From Pancytospora philotis (Eukaryota; Microsporidia), in NCBI GenBank assembly GCA_023647555.1, contig JALRLY010000270.1:1-64000 (forward strand): DNA of 64,000 bases. Reading direction: 5' to 3'. Each line of letters begins with the position of its first letter. Positions within the stretch are counted from its first letter, which is position 1. The notes below the pieces were generated by a model. That model had not been told where the DNA came from. It worked only from the letters and a program-made list of their open reading frames with translations, and ran no database searches. A program made the position numbers and the translations under genes. This document shows, one piece after another, positions 38,138 to 48,028 of the stretch.

Positions 38138-38695
38138 ATGGAGGAGGAGAAGAACAGCATCAAGGAGCTGGTTGCGCGGATGCGGACGGTGAGCGCGAGC
38201 AACTCGCTCGAGAAGCTGGTGAGCCAGTACAAGCAGCGGACGCGTAAGCTGCAGGGCGTGATCGAGGAGCTCGAGTACAACGTCGCGCTCGTCACCCGCA
38301 AGAACAACCAGATCGCGACCGAGATCGAGCAGGAGATAATGCAGCAGGGCAAGGTCGTCGGGCAGTTCAGCAAGAACAACAGCGAGCGGCTGCGCATGTC
38401 GAAGCAGTACGTCAACCTCGAGCAGGTGAATGCCAACCTGGAATACGAGATCGCCGACACCAAAAAGAGCACCGAGGAGCTGGAGAACGCAATCAGAGAC
38501 TACAGCGGCCCGGCGCAGGAGGTGCTGTACTACGAGCTCATGCGCGGGTTCGGCGTAGACTTTGTAAGCAGAGACGGCGGCGATGCCTGCAAGGTCACCA
38601 ACACGAAGAGAAACGATGTGTACTTTATTGAGACGCGGGACAGGCCGGCCGAGGAGGTGTGCGAGGCGGTCTGGGCCGCCATGGCTGATAAATAG
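38138..38695 (+). CDS. SPC24: kinetochore protein, SPC24-like
   Basis: 185 residues, start at 38138 directly behind TTACCC. A long coiled coil covers about residues 20-130 (heptad-like, rich in E, K, Q and N). The small C-terminal globular part reads EVLYYELMRGFGVDF...VYFIET and ends with a helix AEEVCEAVWAAM. That order (short helix with LYR-LG(I/V), beta strands, final helix with a W) fits Spc24 of the Ndc80 complex, which links the complex to centromere proteins. Spc25 is the main alternative. Length is close to yeast Spc24 (213). Confidence 0.5.
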   Translation: MEEEKNSIKELVARMRTVSASNSLEKLVSQYKQRTRKLQGVIEELEYNVALVTRKNNQIATEIEQEIMQQGKVVGQFSKNNSERLRMSKQYVNLEQVNANLEYEIADTKKSTEELENAIRDYSGPAQEVLYYELMRGFGVDFVSRDGGDACKVTNTKRNDVYFIETRDRPAEEVCEAVWAAMADK

Positions 38696-39167
38696 CTCCG
38701 CCCCTGCTGTCCCTGATGCGCGGCCTGCTCAGAAATCGCAATTAAATAAGGCTTATCCAGCAGCGCGCTCGTGTTTTCTTTTTGCTGCTACGTGGGGGCT
38801 TTCCGCCAACCGCTGCAGCGCCTCTTACTTTTTCGTGTGCGGGTTAAGCGTGTGACATTCGAAAATTAGCCTGTCTGTGCAGCAACCCGCTGGATCATCT
38901 TCAGCGGATAACCAGAAATACAGCCTGCTGGTTTTGGTCTGCTCGCTTTCGTTCGCACGCTCCCCCTTTTTATCGCTGATCAAAAGGAGTTTCTTGCTCG
39001 TCGCAGCACGCGCATTGTGTGAGCCATGGCGCACACTCCATCGTACTTATAGAACTTGCACAGCTCGCATTCGCATTTGCAACGCCCCGGTAGCACCGGA
39101 GGGCATCGCGCAGTTGATCTGCCCTTCCGCGAGCCATTGGTTAATTCGCCAAACATTTTTCATCCCC
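38696..39167. other. intergenic spacer
   Basis: Spacer between two plus-strand genes. AATTAAATAAG near 38740 may be the 3' signal of the SPC24-like gene; CATCCCC lies directly before the next ATG. The frame of the next gene is open through here but carries no start signal. Confidence 0.4.
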
Positions 39168-39662
39168 ATGCAGGGGGAATTCGGCGAGGAGGCGCAGCCG
39201 CCGACGATGATGGTCGACAGGATCGTGCACCTGTACAAAAACAGGGCACCGGCCAGCGAGCTACTGAGTGTCAGCTTCGGATCGGTGCCGACGAGCATCG
39301 ATGCGTGCGCGGGCAAAATAAAGAGCGCGGGCCCCAGATTCATGTTCTACTACATGGTGCTGCTCGCCGCTATCAACGTGTTCTTTCTGTTCGCCTGCCG
39401 CCTGTTCATTATCCCAATTGCCATTACGCTCACCGCGGCTGCGCTGGGCTCTGGCCAGATGCGTCTCGGCTCAGACATCGAGGTGACGCCCACGACTGCC
39501 GCCATAGGCTGCGCAGCCGCGCATCTGATATTCTGCCTGCTCTTCCGCTCCATGATCCACTGCTACATTTCAGTGATTGTGCTTAACATTCTCGGGCTGT
39601 TCTTGCTTGTGACGCACTGCGTCCTCACTGTCCCCAAGGACGACGAGGACGAGAATGTCTAG
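39168..39662 (+). CDS. PRA1/YIP3-like small membrane protein
   Basis: 164 residues from the ATG at 39168, behind CATCCCC. An N-terminal hydrophilic part of about 60 residues is followed by four hydrophobic segments arranged as two pairs (about 64-80 and 82-97; 112-126 and 129-146) and an acidic tail (DDEDENV). The order of a cytosolic N terminus, a region like AGPRFMFYYMVLLAAINV, and two hairpins fits the PRA1 family (prenylated Rab acceptors that act in ER-Golgi Rab recycling). With a Rab GDI and SEC24 nearby this is plausible, but small membrane proteins are easily misassigned. Confidence 0.5.
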   Translation: MQGEFGEEAQPPTMMVDRIVHLYKNRAPASELLSVSFGSVPTSIDACAGKIKSAGPRFMFYYMVLLAAINVFFLFACRLFIIPIAITLTAAALGSGQMRLGSDIEVTPTTAAIGCAAAHLIFCLLFRSMIHCYISVIVLNILGLFLLVTHCVLTVPKDDEDENV

Positions 39663-39998
39663 TATGGTGAGAGGCCGCTCAGTATCGAGGCTTATGAATA
39701 AATATTAGACCAGCTTTTTTGCCACATACATAGGTGGTTGATATTATTGAGGGCTGGTTGGTATTATTGGCGCTCGATGTTTTATTTACTGTCTGTCCGC
39801 CTGTGTTCATATTACGGATCACAGAGCGATGGTTTGGACTACCGCAACACTGGTCGCAATGGCCATTCTATTCAAGATTGAATAAGCAAACGGGCACATG
39901 CAAGTTCCCTTAGGCTTTGCAGCGACACAGAGCAGCTCAGTCACAAACCAATAAACCAATATCTGGGTGGATAATAGACACTAAATATTTATTAGCTT
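39663..39998. other. convergent intergenic spacer
   Basis: Between two 3' ends. It contains AATAAATATTAG shortly after the PRA1-like stop and TAAATATTTATTAG near the SEC24 stop. No gene seen. Confidence 0.4.
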
Positions 39999-42059
39999 TT
40001 AGCTCTTCTGTACCTTGAAATGCAGCTTGAAGATGTAGTCGAGCTGGTCTGGGCATCCGTTGATCGCGTCCTCAACCATGTAGCCCATGAACTCGGCCTC
40101 GCCGGGGTCGCCTGCCCGCGCCACGCTGATGCCCATGGGGCGGCCGTGGTGCACAAAGATCTCATCGAGCGCCGCATGCAGAAGCTCGGATTCTTCGTTG
40201 TGGGCAGCGCGCAGCTGCAGCGCGCACGGCCTGCCCGCCCGCTTCTGGTGGCTGCCGCGGCCCGTATCCTCCGGGTCGTCCTCGAAGAGCGCCTCGACCA
40301 GGCTCTGCTCGACGCCGCCGGCGATGTAGATGATAATTGACAGGCCGTTGCACAATATGTAGATATCGTCCGCCTGCACGCTCGTGATGGTCAGCGGCCT
40401 GCCCCGCGTCTCCTTGAGCGTGGAGTAGTCGGAGAGAGCAATGAGGGACGGGTAGAAGAAGCGCAGACACTGCTCCACACCGAAGCTGATAAGCTTTGGC
40501 TTGCAGAGCTGGCTCCTGGTGGCGAGGAGGCCGTTCTTCCCGATGGCCTGTATCAGCGCGGGGAGCGTTTTGAGCGTCTCGGGGAGCACGAACTGCGTGG
40601 GCAGATTGGAGGTGGAGCACTTGCTGCGGTAGAAGCTGAGGGCCTTGGCGAGCGCCTGCTCCGGGCAGCTGTTCTCTGTAACGAACAGCTTGACCAAAAC
40701 AGCGAAGACCGTGTCGGGCGCGATCGCAGCGTAGAACTGGCTGGGCGGGCCGGTCGTGAAGGAGTGGTTGAAGACTCGAAGCTTGGAGGACCCGTCGTAG
40801 TCGGTGAAGCGCACCTGCAGCTGGCAGTACTTGATGCTCTTGGACATCCCGTTGAGCGAAAGCTGGAACGTGGCCGTGCTGTCGGAGGCCATGGCGCTGA
40901 GGTGCGTGTGCGCCAGGTTATCCTCGAGGATCGGCGCGATTACGCCCACCTTCACAAGGTTGTCCGAGAGCTTGAGCACAAGATTGACGTTGTAGACGGT
41001 GCGCCGCGTGCAGACGTGGCGCAGATCGCTCGCCAGCTGCTTGAAGCGCGTCGGCTGGCAAAAATACGCGGAGCCCGACGTGTAGAAAGAAAGCGTGAAG
41101 ATGCTGTTGCCCTGCGACGTGGGCAGATCGGTGAAGACATCAACGGTCGTATTCGGTGCCTCGCGCAGGAAGCTCTCGTAGTCCAGCGTGGCGTGCACAG
41201 AGGCGGTGAACCAGACCGCCTTCACGCCCGCGCACGCCTTCGAAATGCTCTTGAGTATATTTACAAAGCAGCCCACGTTCGACTCCCGCACGTCCTGCCG
41301 CTCCTCGCGGATGAGCGCGAGAATCCGCCCGATGCTCTGCGAATCCGTGCTCTTGAAAAATATGTTGGGACCGAACTCAGGCATCTCGCTGTCGAGGACG
41401 CGCACGACAGACAGCGCGGGCGTGCTGGAAAACACGGTGATCCCGCGGTTGAGCACCACAAAGCACACGTTCTCGTACATCCCCTGGAAATTCTCGTCGG
41501 CGAGCACCTCCTCAATCACACCAAGCGCGTCGGCCGCCCAGGCCAGCGTGAAATCGAGCACAAGCACGAACACCGGCTTCGCCAGCGCGGGCTCAGCATC
41601 GGTGACGCACTCAACGGTCGAGAGGCGCAGATTGTCCGTGTATTTGATGCCCCGCGCCTTCATCCCGCATATATTGCAGAGGTACTCCGCGTCGACGCTC
41701 TTCGTGAAGCAGGAGTAGTAGCTGCGGCAGTACCAGCAGCGGTCCAGCCCGTCCACCGTGCTGAACGTCCCGCAGTCGGAGAACGGGCTGGCGACCAGCG
41801 CAAGCGGCAGCCCGGTGCTCGAGAGGCTGTACTCTGAGACCGGCAGCACGTAGAACGTGGAGCGCAGAAAGTACGGGTCGGTGTTGTACCGCTCCGAGAC
41901 GATGCACTCGGTCGTGGACAGGAACGGCGGGACGTTCTGCGTCTCGTATACATCGTATTTGTACTGGTCATTAAAAAGCTCGTCAGGTATCTGCGGCACC
42001 TTAATCTGCTTTTTCTGCTGCACGCTCGCATCGCTCATGGGCCTTCCTAAACTTTTCAT
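39999..42059 (-). CDS. SEC24: COPII coat cargo adaptor SEC24
   Basis: 686 residues from the ATG at 42059; a second ATG at 42038, directly after AGGCCC, is an equally good start. The zinc finger is visible as C108-x2-C111 and C128-x2-C131 (CWYC...CNIC), preceded by DPYFLRSTFYVLPVS and LPLALVASPFSDCG, which match Sec24 rather than Sec23. The trunk, beta-sandwich, helical and gelsolin-like domains follow in order. It selects cargo, such as the lectin receptor encoded at 23852, into vesicles leaving the ER. Yeast Sec24 is about 926 residues; here the disordered N-terminal region is nearly gone. AAATTTTT lies about 12 bases before the first ATG. Confidence 0.9.
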   Translation of the reverse strand: MKSLGRPMSDASVQQKKQIKVPQIPDELFNDQYKYDVYETQNVPPFLSTTECIVSERYNTDPYFLRSTFYVLPVSEYSLSSTGLPLALVASPFSDCGTFSTVDGLDRCWYCRSYYSCFTKSVDAEYLCNICGMKARGIKYTDNLRLSTVECVTDAEPALAKPVFVLVLDFTLAWAADALGVIEEVLADENFQGMYENVCFVVLNRGITVFSSTPALSVVRVLDSEMPEFGPNIFFKSTDSQSIGRILALIREERQDVRESNVGCFVNILKSISKACAGVKAVWFTASVHATLDYESFLREAPNTTVDVFTDLPTSQGNSIFTLSFYTSGSAYFCQPTRFKQLASDLRHVCTRRTVYNVNLVLKLSDNLVKVGVIAPILEDNLAHTHLSAMASDSTATFQLSLNGMSKSIKYCQLQVRFTDYDGSSKLRVFNHSFTTGPPSQFYAAIAPDTVFAVLVKLFVTENSCPEQALAKALSFYRSKCSTSNLPTQFVLPETLKTLPALIQAIGKNGLLATRSQLCKPKLISFGVEQCLRFFYPSLIALSDYSTLKETRGRPLTITSVQADDIYILCNGLSIIIYIAGGVEQSLVEALFEDDPEDTGRGSHQKRAGRPCALQLRAAHNEESELLHAALDEIFVHHGRPMGISVARAGDPGEAEFMGYMVEDAINGCPDQLDYIFKLHFKVQKS

Positions 42060-42479
42060 TTTCAAAAATTTCAGTCCGGGCGCTGCTGCTGCTCGGGCTG
42101 CGCGCGCCGTGGCTGGCACGCCCACTCCCGGCCGAGCAGCAATTAAATCGCACCTGCTCCTTTGTTGTAACGATGCGCGTGCACGTCTTCCACGTTTGCA
42201 CACTCTTAATGTGTGTTTGGCAACAAAGCACTGACAACAAACGCGCCGTATTATGAAAATCACCCGCCTATGCATTCATGTCTACCAAATCTGCGTTATC
42301 CATTACTGCCACCGACAGCGCTGGGCCGCTGCATCCTGCCTGAGCGGCGCACGACTGAAAAATAAGACGAGACATTCCGCTGCCGCTCCGGTCATCATTA
42401 GCGCCTGCAGGGAAACCAAGAATAAAGCAGCTTTTCTAGAGCCTGTTTGTGATGGCAACGCATTTCATTCAACAATTTA
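42060..42479. other. intergenic spacer
   Basis: Between the SEC24 start and the stop of family-2 copy 1. Apart from the SEC24 start signals (AAATTT near 42065), nothing recognised. Confidence 0.4.
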
Positions 42480-43802
42480 TTAACAGAAGTCCTTGTACTG
42501 GTACTGATCAAAATATGGGGTCAGCAAGTAGGTCAGGAATATGGAAGCAATTCCAACACATACAAGCGCAATCATGACAGTACGTAAAGCGTGGTAATCA
42601 TACTCTTGCTTGGCCAGGAGTTGCAGCTCGGACATCTTCATATCAGCCGCCCCCGCGCACCTGTTACACGGCGCCTGCTCCTCCGGCGGTTCGAAGGCTC
42701 GTATGCGCTTAGGCTGCGGAGCGCAGTCCTCCGGCGCTTCTTCCTTCACACGCGCAGCTCTGCACTCGAAGTAGTCCGCTACAATATTCTCGTCGTGCAT
42801 GGACCACATATAAAACTTGGCCATGTCGTATCCCAGCGGCGTGCCGAACTTGTCGAGCACGGTCAGAAACACTCCCCACATGCCGGCGTGCATTCGCACC
42901 AGGGCCCGGTCCCTTGCTTCGATGAGCCTGTTCATCAGCACCAGTCTCTGGTTGACGTAGTACCACAAATCCTCGGCGCGGCAATCGCCGAGAATAAATT
43001 TGACCTCGGTGGTGGGGATGAACCCGAAATCCAGGGGGCCCGAGAACCGAACGAGCGGCATATAGTCGCCGGTTAGCATGACACCATCATCCCGCGCATT
43101 TTTGCCGGGAACCATCTCGTGTATGTAGACATCGCTCAGCATCATCATATGCTGCGGCATTTTTGACGAAGGGATGAAGACAAGAAACTGCCGACTGAAG
43201 TTCTTTGCTATTAGGAGCTTGTGCACGTCTCCCTCTTCAACGCGTGTGGAGCCGATCACGCACTCCGCCTCGACAGCCGGATCATCGCACATTGCCAGTT
43301 TGCCCGCCACTCTGTGCAGCGTTTGGCCCGCCGCATGCTTCCACATTTCTTTGCAGTTCTGCAGCCGGAGCAGGCAGGTGCGGCATACGTGGGCTGTTCC
43401 GGTGCGGAAGTACGCAAAGCACGACGGCTTCATGATAAGCGTGGCGATCACGGCATCAGGGGTGCCTTCGTGGGAGAGCTCTTTGGCCTCGATGATAAAC
43501 GGAAGCAGGATGCTGAAGTCGCAGCACTCGCTCGCAAACTCGCCCGAGCGGACCTTCCTCTTTTCGTCGAGCCTGAAGAACAAGCACTCGTTTACGTATT
43601 CATCTTGGCTCGCGACCGGCGTGTATCTCATCCTATTGATGAATGATTTTTCTAGAACCGCGTAGCCCTCCAGCCTGAGATTGCTTATGGGAGCGGCTGT
43701 TGCGCAAACGAAGCCCATGTCTGCAGCAAAGCTCAGCAGCGCTAGGACCGTGCACAGCACACTTTTTCTACGAAATCTCGCGCCGTTGATCGTATACGCC
43801 AT
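42480..43802 (-). CDS. family 2, copy 1 (secreted/membrane, unknown)
   Basis: 440 residues, first of three tandem homologues; function unknown. A signal peptide or signal anchor follows a basic start (MAYTINGARFRRKSVLCTVLALLSF to about residue 38). The ectodomain shares with the other copies ECCDFSILLPFI, a CxxC pair (HVCRTCLLRL), MMLSDVYIHEMVP and the MPLVRFSGPLDF block. A membrane segment lies near the C terminus (about 405-428), here with a short tail YFDQYQYKDFC after it. A cysteine-containing linker (CNRCAG) precedes it. GCAGCCCTGA touches the ATG. This copy is more GC-rich than copies 2 and 3. Confidence 0.75.
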   Translation of the reverse strand: MAYTINGARFRRKSVLCTVLALLSFAADMGFVCATAAPISNLRLEGYAVLEKSFINRMRYTPVASQDEYVNECLFFRLDEKRKVRSGEFASECCDFSILLPFIIEAKELSHEGTPDAVIATLIMKPSCFAYFRTGTAHVCRTCLLRLQNCKEMWKHAAGQTLHRVAGKLAMCDDPAVEAECVIGSTRVEEGDVHKLLIAKNFSRQFLVFIPSSKMPQHMMMLSDVYIHEMVPGKNARDDGVMLTGDYMPLVRFSGPLDFGFIPTTEVKFILGDCRAEDLWYYVNQRLVLMNRLIEARDRALVRMHAGMWGVFLTVLDKFGTPLGYDMAKFYMWSMHDENIVADYFECRAARVKEEAPEDCAPQPKRIRAFEPPEEQAPCNRCAGAADMKMSELQLLAKQEYDYHALRTVMIALVCVGIASIFLTYLLTPYFDQYQYKDFC

Positions 43803-44311
43803 TCAGGGCTGCAAGCACTGTAAAAATGGGAGGGCTTGAAATTTTAATTTATCACACTTACTTGAGGATTGTGGGTAGCTGAGTGCAGTAACTATCTTTA
43901 TTCGGCCGCAGTTTTAGCGCTTCTTCCAATTTAGAAACGCGCGCAGCCGCAGACAGATGATGGCATCTCGGCTGTGTGCTATGATTGTACGGCCGATCTT
44001 GTTAGCATGTGACTTAGGCATACTCAAGCTATATGCACTTCTTGCCTATAGCTAGTGTGTCTCTCACAAGCTTTTCTGTCCATGGGGTCTACGGCACAGA
44101 AATGCATGTGCCTTTTCCGAGGTTGCTCATTGGTGAACGAGTACGTTGCACAGTACTCCTACTGCGGAACCCACGCCTAGCTCCTCTCACTGGTGGTGCA
44201 CGTCTCAGCTGAAAAATAAACTGTTAGTAGGGTAGACACAGATACACCCTACTAACAGTTGTCTAGCATTTCAGTGAATAATTTAATCAATCAACAGGCC
44301 GGCTTCTACTA
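43803..44311. other. spacer between family-2 copies 1 and 2
   Basis: Holds the copy 1 upstream region (TTGAAATTTTAA near 43840) and, next to the copy 2 stop, the inverted repeat at 44209-44274 described separately. No gene seen. Confidence 0.45.
44219..44260. repeat. 15-bp perfect inverted repeat (hairpin) 3' of family-2 copy 2
   Basis: AACTGTTAGTAGGGT (44219-44233) and its exact complement ACCCTACTAACAGTT (44246-44260) enclose a 12-base loop. A further outer pair, CTGAAA (44209-44214) and TTTCAG (44269-44274), extends the symmetry. It lies about 50 bases past the stop of family-2 copy 2, so in its transcript it would form a strong 3' hairpin. A small mobile element end is an alternative. 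Confidence 0.75.
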
Positions 44312-45733
44312 TCAAAACAACTTGTTTACTAAGCAAATCGCAATTATAGCAATAATTCCAGTAATTGATATAGACAGCAGCAAAGCCCGGAGAAGACGGC
44401 TGCCCTTTTTTGGCTTGGCGCTTGGCTGCTGGCTGTGCCTCTCTTCTTTTGTCGGACCGCCGCAGTCATCACTCGGCGCATGCTGATTTAGCGGGCTGCT
44501 CCAATAGCCGGTACTGAGCGTTATAGACGAATCGTGTTGCACTGGCTTTTCTTTTTGCACGTCCTTAGCACCTTCCTCTAACGTTTTATTTTGCACGCTC
44601 TCAATACTTTTTTCCGACTCATTTTTGTTCACGTGCTCAGTTTTCCGTTCAAGAACATCTATTACAGGGCCCTTTTGCCAGTGCTTTGATATAGCATAAA
44701 ATCCGGTCTTGTGGATGCTCATCGACTTGCCAATATTTTCGAGCACCGTCACGGGTAAATCTCCATCCAGATAGGTGAATTTGGGACAGAAATAATACTC
44801 TCTATGCTCTACGATTCGGTTTCTATTTTTAATGAGCTCATCCATCGACACCACTTTTCCACTCTTGGCATGGAACCGTGAATTTCCAATTCGCAAATTC
44901 TGTGGCAAATCATCGACTTGGGCAGTGAAAATTAACTCAAAGTCCAGCGGTGTCGAAAAATTGATAAGTGGCATGTAATTTCCGCTCAGCTGTAACTCTC
45001 CATCTGCATCATCTTCTTCGCGAGGGATCATCTCATGGATGAAGACGTCGCGCAGCATCATCAAATGGTTGGGCAGTTTTGTCGCTGGGATGAACACAAG
45101 AAAGCGTTTGCCGCAGTTAAGGGTCGTAGCCGTCAGCAGCTCACACGCACGCTCCTCTGTCTTGACTTTAGGTCCAATGACGATCTCTGCTAAGACAGCA
45201 GGGTCATCGCGCATCGCTTGTTTGGTTATCTCGTGTAGCACTTTGCCTTTCGCGTGATGCAACATTTTGTCGTAGTTCCTTGCACGAATCATGCAGTTAG
45301 AGCATATGTAGGCTACTGCATTGGGTATTCTAAAATCGATGCGTGTGTACGCCACTGCAAGCAGGGCGTAAAGGGCACCGAAGCTGACGACCGGTGTGAA
45401 GTCATCTTCTCCAACTGCAATAACATAAGGGAGAAGGATGCTGAAGTCACAGCATTCATCCCCAAACTCACTTGCGCATATTTTTCTGGGTTCAGCGGGG
45501 TGAAAATACAGATAGCGGTATATCATTATCATACTTTGGTCTGCAGCCGGTTTGTATCTCATTCCTTTAGTGTACCATTTTCCATAGAGCGTTTGGCTGT
45601 TCGATGCGTCAGCACTTGTCGGATTAACAACCGCGCAAGCCGGGCTTATGTTGACAGCAAATCCCAGTATTGCTACAGATGCGCACAGTATTTCTCCAAC
45701 ATGAATTTTTGCATACGTCAGCGCGGATACCAT
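44312..45733 (-). CDS. family 2, copy 2 (secreted/membrane, unknown)
   Basis: 473 residues, function unknown. Signal segment MVSALTYAKIHVGEILCASVAILGFAVNISPA; shared ectodomain blocks DECCDFSILLPYV, YICSNCMIRARNY, MMLRDVFIHEMIP and YMPLINFSTPLDF. A charged, serine-rich linker (about 370-445) leads to a C-terminal membrane segment that runs to the last residues (ALLLSISITGIIAIIAICLV, then NKLF), so there is practically no cytosolic tail. CTATAGCCCTTA touches the ATG. Codon use is visibly more AT-rich than in the core genes. Its promoter is related to that of copy 3. Confidence 0.75.
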   Translation of the reverse strand: MVSALTYAKIHVGEILCASVAILGFAVNISPACAVVNPTSADASNSQTLYGKWYTKGMRYKPAADQSMIMIYRYLYFHPAEPRKICASEFGDECCDFSILLPYVIAVGEDDFTPVVSFGALYALLAVAYTRIDFRIPNAVAYICSNCMIRARNYDKMLHHAKGKVLHEITKQAMRDDPAVLAEIVIGPKVKTEERACELLTATTLNCGKRFLVFIPATKLPNHLMMLRDVFIHEMIPREEDDADGELQLSGNYMPLINFSTPLDFELIFTAQVDDLPQNLRIGNSRFHAKSGKVVSMDELIKNRNRIVEHREYYFCPKFTYLDGDLPVTVLENIGKSMSIHKTGFYAISKHWQKGPVIDVLERKTEHVNKNESEKSIESVQNKTLEEGAKDVQKEKPVQHDSSITLSTGYWSSPLNQHAPSDDCGGPTKEERHSQQPSAKPKKGSRLLRALLLSISITGIIAIIAICLVNKLF

Positions 45734-46326
45734 TAAGGGCTATAAGCGCATCAAAATTGATCGTGTTTAAAATTTCATCCATCATGCTTAGTCTAAATTT
45801 TTATATAGCCGAACATGCTAGCTATTTTTCAACCAGCCGCTAGTGTTCACAATCTGGTTACTTTTCGTAGAAATAAAGATGCGGTTTCTCATCCTTTGCA
45901 AAGAGTTCTAGTTTGCACCGATAATCCAGCACCAGCTTTTAAGTACATATTCGTATCCAGTGACACACGACACCGGAGCTACTAAGTTATACACAGTTCA
46001 AGCCTATAGCGCGAGAAGCTAAATGCACTGTACTGTTGATGAAATTTACTAGTATTATACAAGGCGAATGTTGTGGTTTGTATATTGTCCATTCCTGCAT
46101 CGATACCTACCGCGCGCCTTGAACCCGCGCTATTTTATGTGCTTCCTGAAAGATCCTAAAGCGTGTTACAAAGGGCGACATGTAGCAATGAGCCTTAGCC
46201 ATAGAAGAAAATAAATCACGCTAGTGCTAAACATTCACATGCGATATGCAACAAGCGACATGAGGCCTAAAATTTAATACTAGAACTGACGCGGTTATTG
46301 GACGTGCTGCAGGTAGGCTTTGTCCA
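45734..46326. other. spacer between family-2 copies 2 and 3
   Basis: The part next to copy 2 carries its promoter: TTAAAATTTCATCCATCATG and CTTAGTCTAAATTTTTATA, both shared with copy 3. The remainder (about 45840-46300) shows nothing recognisable. Confidence 0.45.
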
Positions 46327-47733
46327 TCAGAACAGCTTGTTTACTATGTATAGCGCAATTATAGCGATAGTTCCAGTTATTAATATAGACAGCAGCAAAG
46401 CCTGGAGAAATCTGTGGCCGTTCTCTGGCTTGACGCTTGGCTGCTGGCTATGTTTCTCTTCTTTCGCCGAGCCACTACACTCATTACTCGGCGCATGCCG
46501 GTTTAGCAGGCTGCCCTGATAGCCAGTACCAGGCGAAGTAGACAAAGCCCGTTGCATCGGTTTTTCTTCTTGCACGCTCTTGACACTGGGTCCCGGCTCT
46601 TTTTTACGCACGCCCCAAGCGTTGTGTCCCGGCTCTTTTTTGTCTGCACGTTTGGCAAATTGCTCGAAGATCTCAACCACAGTGCTTTCCTCCCCGCGCT
46701 CCGCCAAGAAATAAAGCATGGACTCATAGCAACTCGTCGGCTTATCAAGCTCATCAAGTACCGTCAAAAATATTTCGTCATCTGGATAGGGTGAATTACA
46801 CTTCCAGTTCGCCGTAATCTGGTTCTTCACATCGATGAACCTATTTGTCAGCACCGCTCGACCACCGTCAATATGTAACCGTGCATCTCCAATATGCATG
46901 CTCTGTGACAAACCATCGATCCTGCAAGTAATCATTGACTCAAAGTTCAAAGGCTCAGAAAACTCAACAAGTGGCATGTAGTTTCCGCTCAGATGCAACT
47001 CTTCATCTACTCTATCTCGTTCGCAAGGGACCATCTCATGCAGGAAGACGTCACTTAGCATCATCATGTGGCCGGGTAAATTTGTCGTGGGGATAAACAC
47101 AAGGAATATTTGGCTAGAGCCAAGAGCACTAGCTATTAGAACCTCATCCGCACGCCCTCTTCTCATGGATACAGAGCCAATGAGGCATTCTGCTTCGACA
47201 GTTGGGTTATCGCGCATCGCTTGTCTGGTAATCTCGTGTAGCATCTTGCCTGCCGCGTATTTCCACAGTTTGTTGTAGTTCTCCACGCGGGTCACGCAGA
47301 TACGGCATATGTGGGCTGTTGCAGTAGAAAGAATATCTTTGCACGCTGATGTCACGGTAATCAGGGCGCGAACGGTACCAGAATTTGCCTGCTCTGCAAT
47401 TCTACGCTCTTCAGCGCCAATGATAAAGGGAAGAAGGATTTTAAAATCGCAGCATTCCTTCACAAACTCACCCACGTGTGTTTCATTATCTTTCTGTTTC
47501 TGAAAAACTTGCCCATGGAATATATACTCGTGCCGATTTGTAACCGGCACGTACCTCATCCTATTGGTGTACGAGTTCGCATGGAGCGTTTGGCCATTCG
47601 ATGTGTCAGCACTTGTGGGATTAGCAATAGCAGCGCGTGCAGGGCTTATATCGACAGTGGGGCTCAGCACTGCCGCAGATGAGCTCAGCAATTTTCCAAC
47701 GTAAACTCCAGCAAACTTAATCATAGCAAGCAT
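46327..47733 (-). CDS. family 2, copy 3 (secreted/membrane, unknown)
   Basis: 468 residues, function unknown. Signal segment MLAMIKFAGVYVGKLLSSSAAVLSPTVDISPA; the ATG three codons inside (MIKFAG) is an alternative start. Shared blocks: KECCDFKILLPFI, HICRICVTRVENY, MMLSDVFLHEMVP and YMPLVEFSEPLNF. The linker before the C-terminal membrane segment contains two copies of KKEPG (KKEPGHNAWGV and KKEPGPSVKSV), a small internal duplication also visible in the DNA as GTCCCGGCTCTTTTTT twice. It ends ALLLSILITGTIAIIALYIV then NKLF, nearly the same as copy 2. GATAGCCCCGG touches the ATG. Confidence 0.75.
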   Translation of the reverse strand: MLAMIKFAGVYVGKLLSSSAAVLSPTVDISPARAAIANPTSADTSNGQTLHANSYTNRMRYVPVTNRHEYIFHGQVFQKQKDNETHVGEFVKECCDFKILLPFIIGAEERRIAEQANSGTVRALITVTSACKDILSTATAHICRICVTRVENYNKLWKYAAGKMLHEITRQAMRDNPTVEAECLIGSVSMRRGRADEVLIASALGSSQIFLVFIPTTNLPGHMMMLSDVFLHEMVPCERDRVDEELHLSGNYMPLVEFSEPLNFESMITCRIDGLSQSMHIGDARLHIDGGRAVLTNRFIDVKNQITANWKCNSPYPDDEIFLTVLDELDKPTSCYESMLYFLAERGEESTVVEIFEQFAKRADKKEPGHNAWGVRKKEPGPSVKSVQEEKPMQRALSTSPGTGYQGSLLNRHAPSNECSGSAKEEKHSQQPSVKPENGHRFLQALLLSILITGTIAIIALYIVNKLF

Positions 47734-48028
47734 CCGGGGCTATCGGCGGACCGAAAGTGGTAGTGCTTTAAATTTCATATATCATACTTAGTCTAAAAAT
47801 TTATAGAGCTGAATACGGCAACCATTTTTGAGCCGTGGACCAATATTAGCGATTGTTCGACTTCCCATATCGGCAGAGACACGGCCCTTTATTTCTTTTA
47901 CAATATATTCCAATTGTGCATCGACAGCGTCATACCAATACACCAGGCATGCGCACTTAGCCATATTAGACTACTGTGTTATGCACGACTTTCACCAAGT
48001 GCTCGCAGAAAGTTAGCATTTCACTTCA
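47734..48028. other. divergent spacer with family-2 copy 3 promoter
   Basis: Contains TTTAAATTTCATATATCATA and CTTAGTCTAAAAATTTATA, matching the promoter of copy 2 at the same distance from the ATG. Nothing else recognised. Confidence 0.45.

Noticed and set aside
40764..41837. 357-codon plus-strand open frame
   Set aside because: Antisense to SEC24; no recognisable product.
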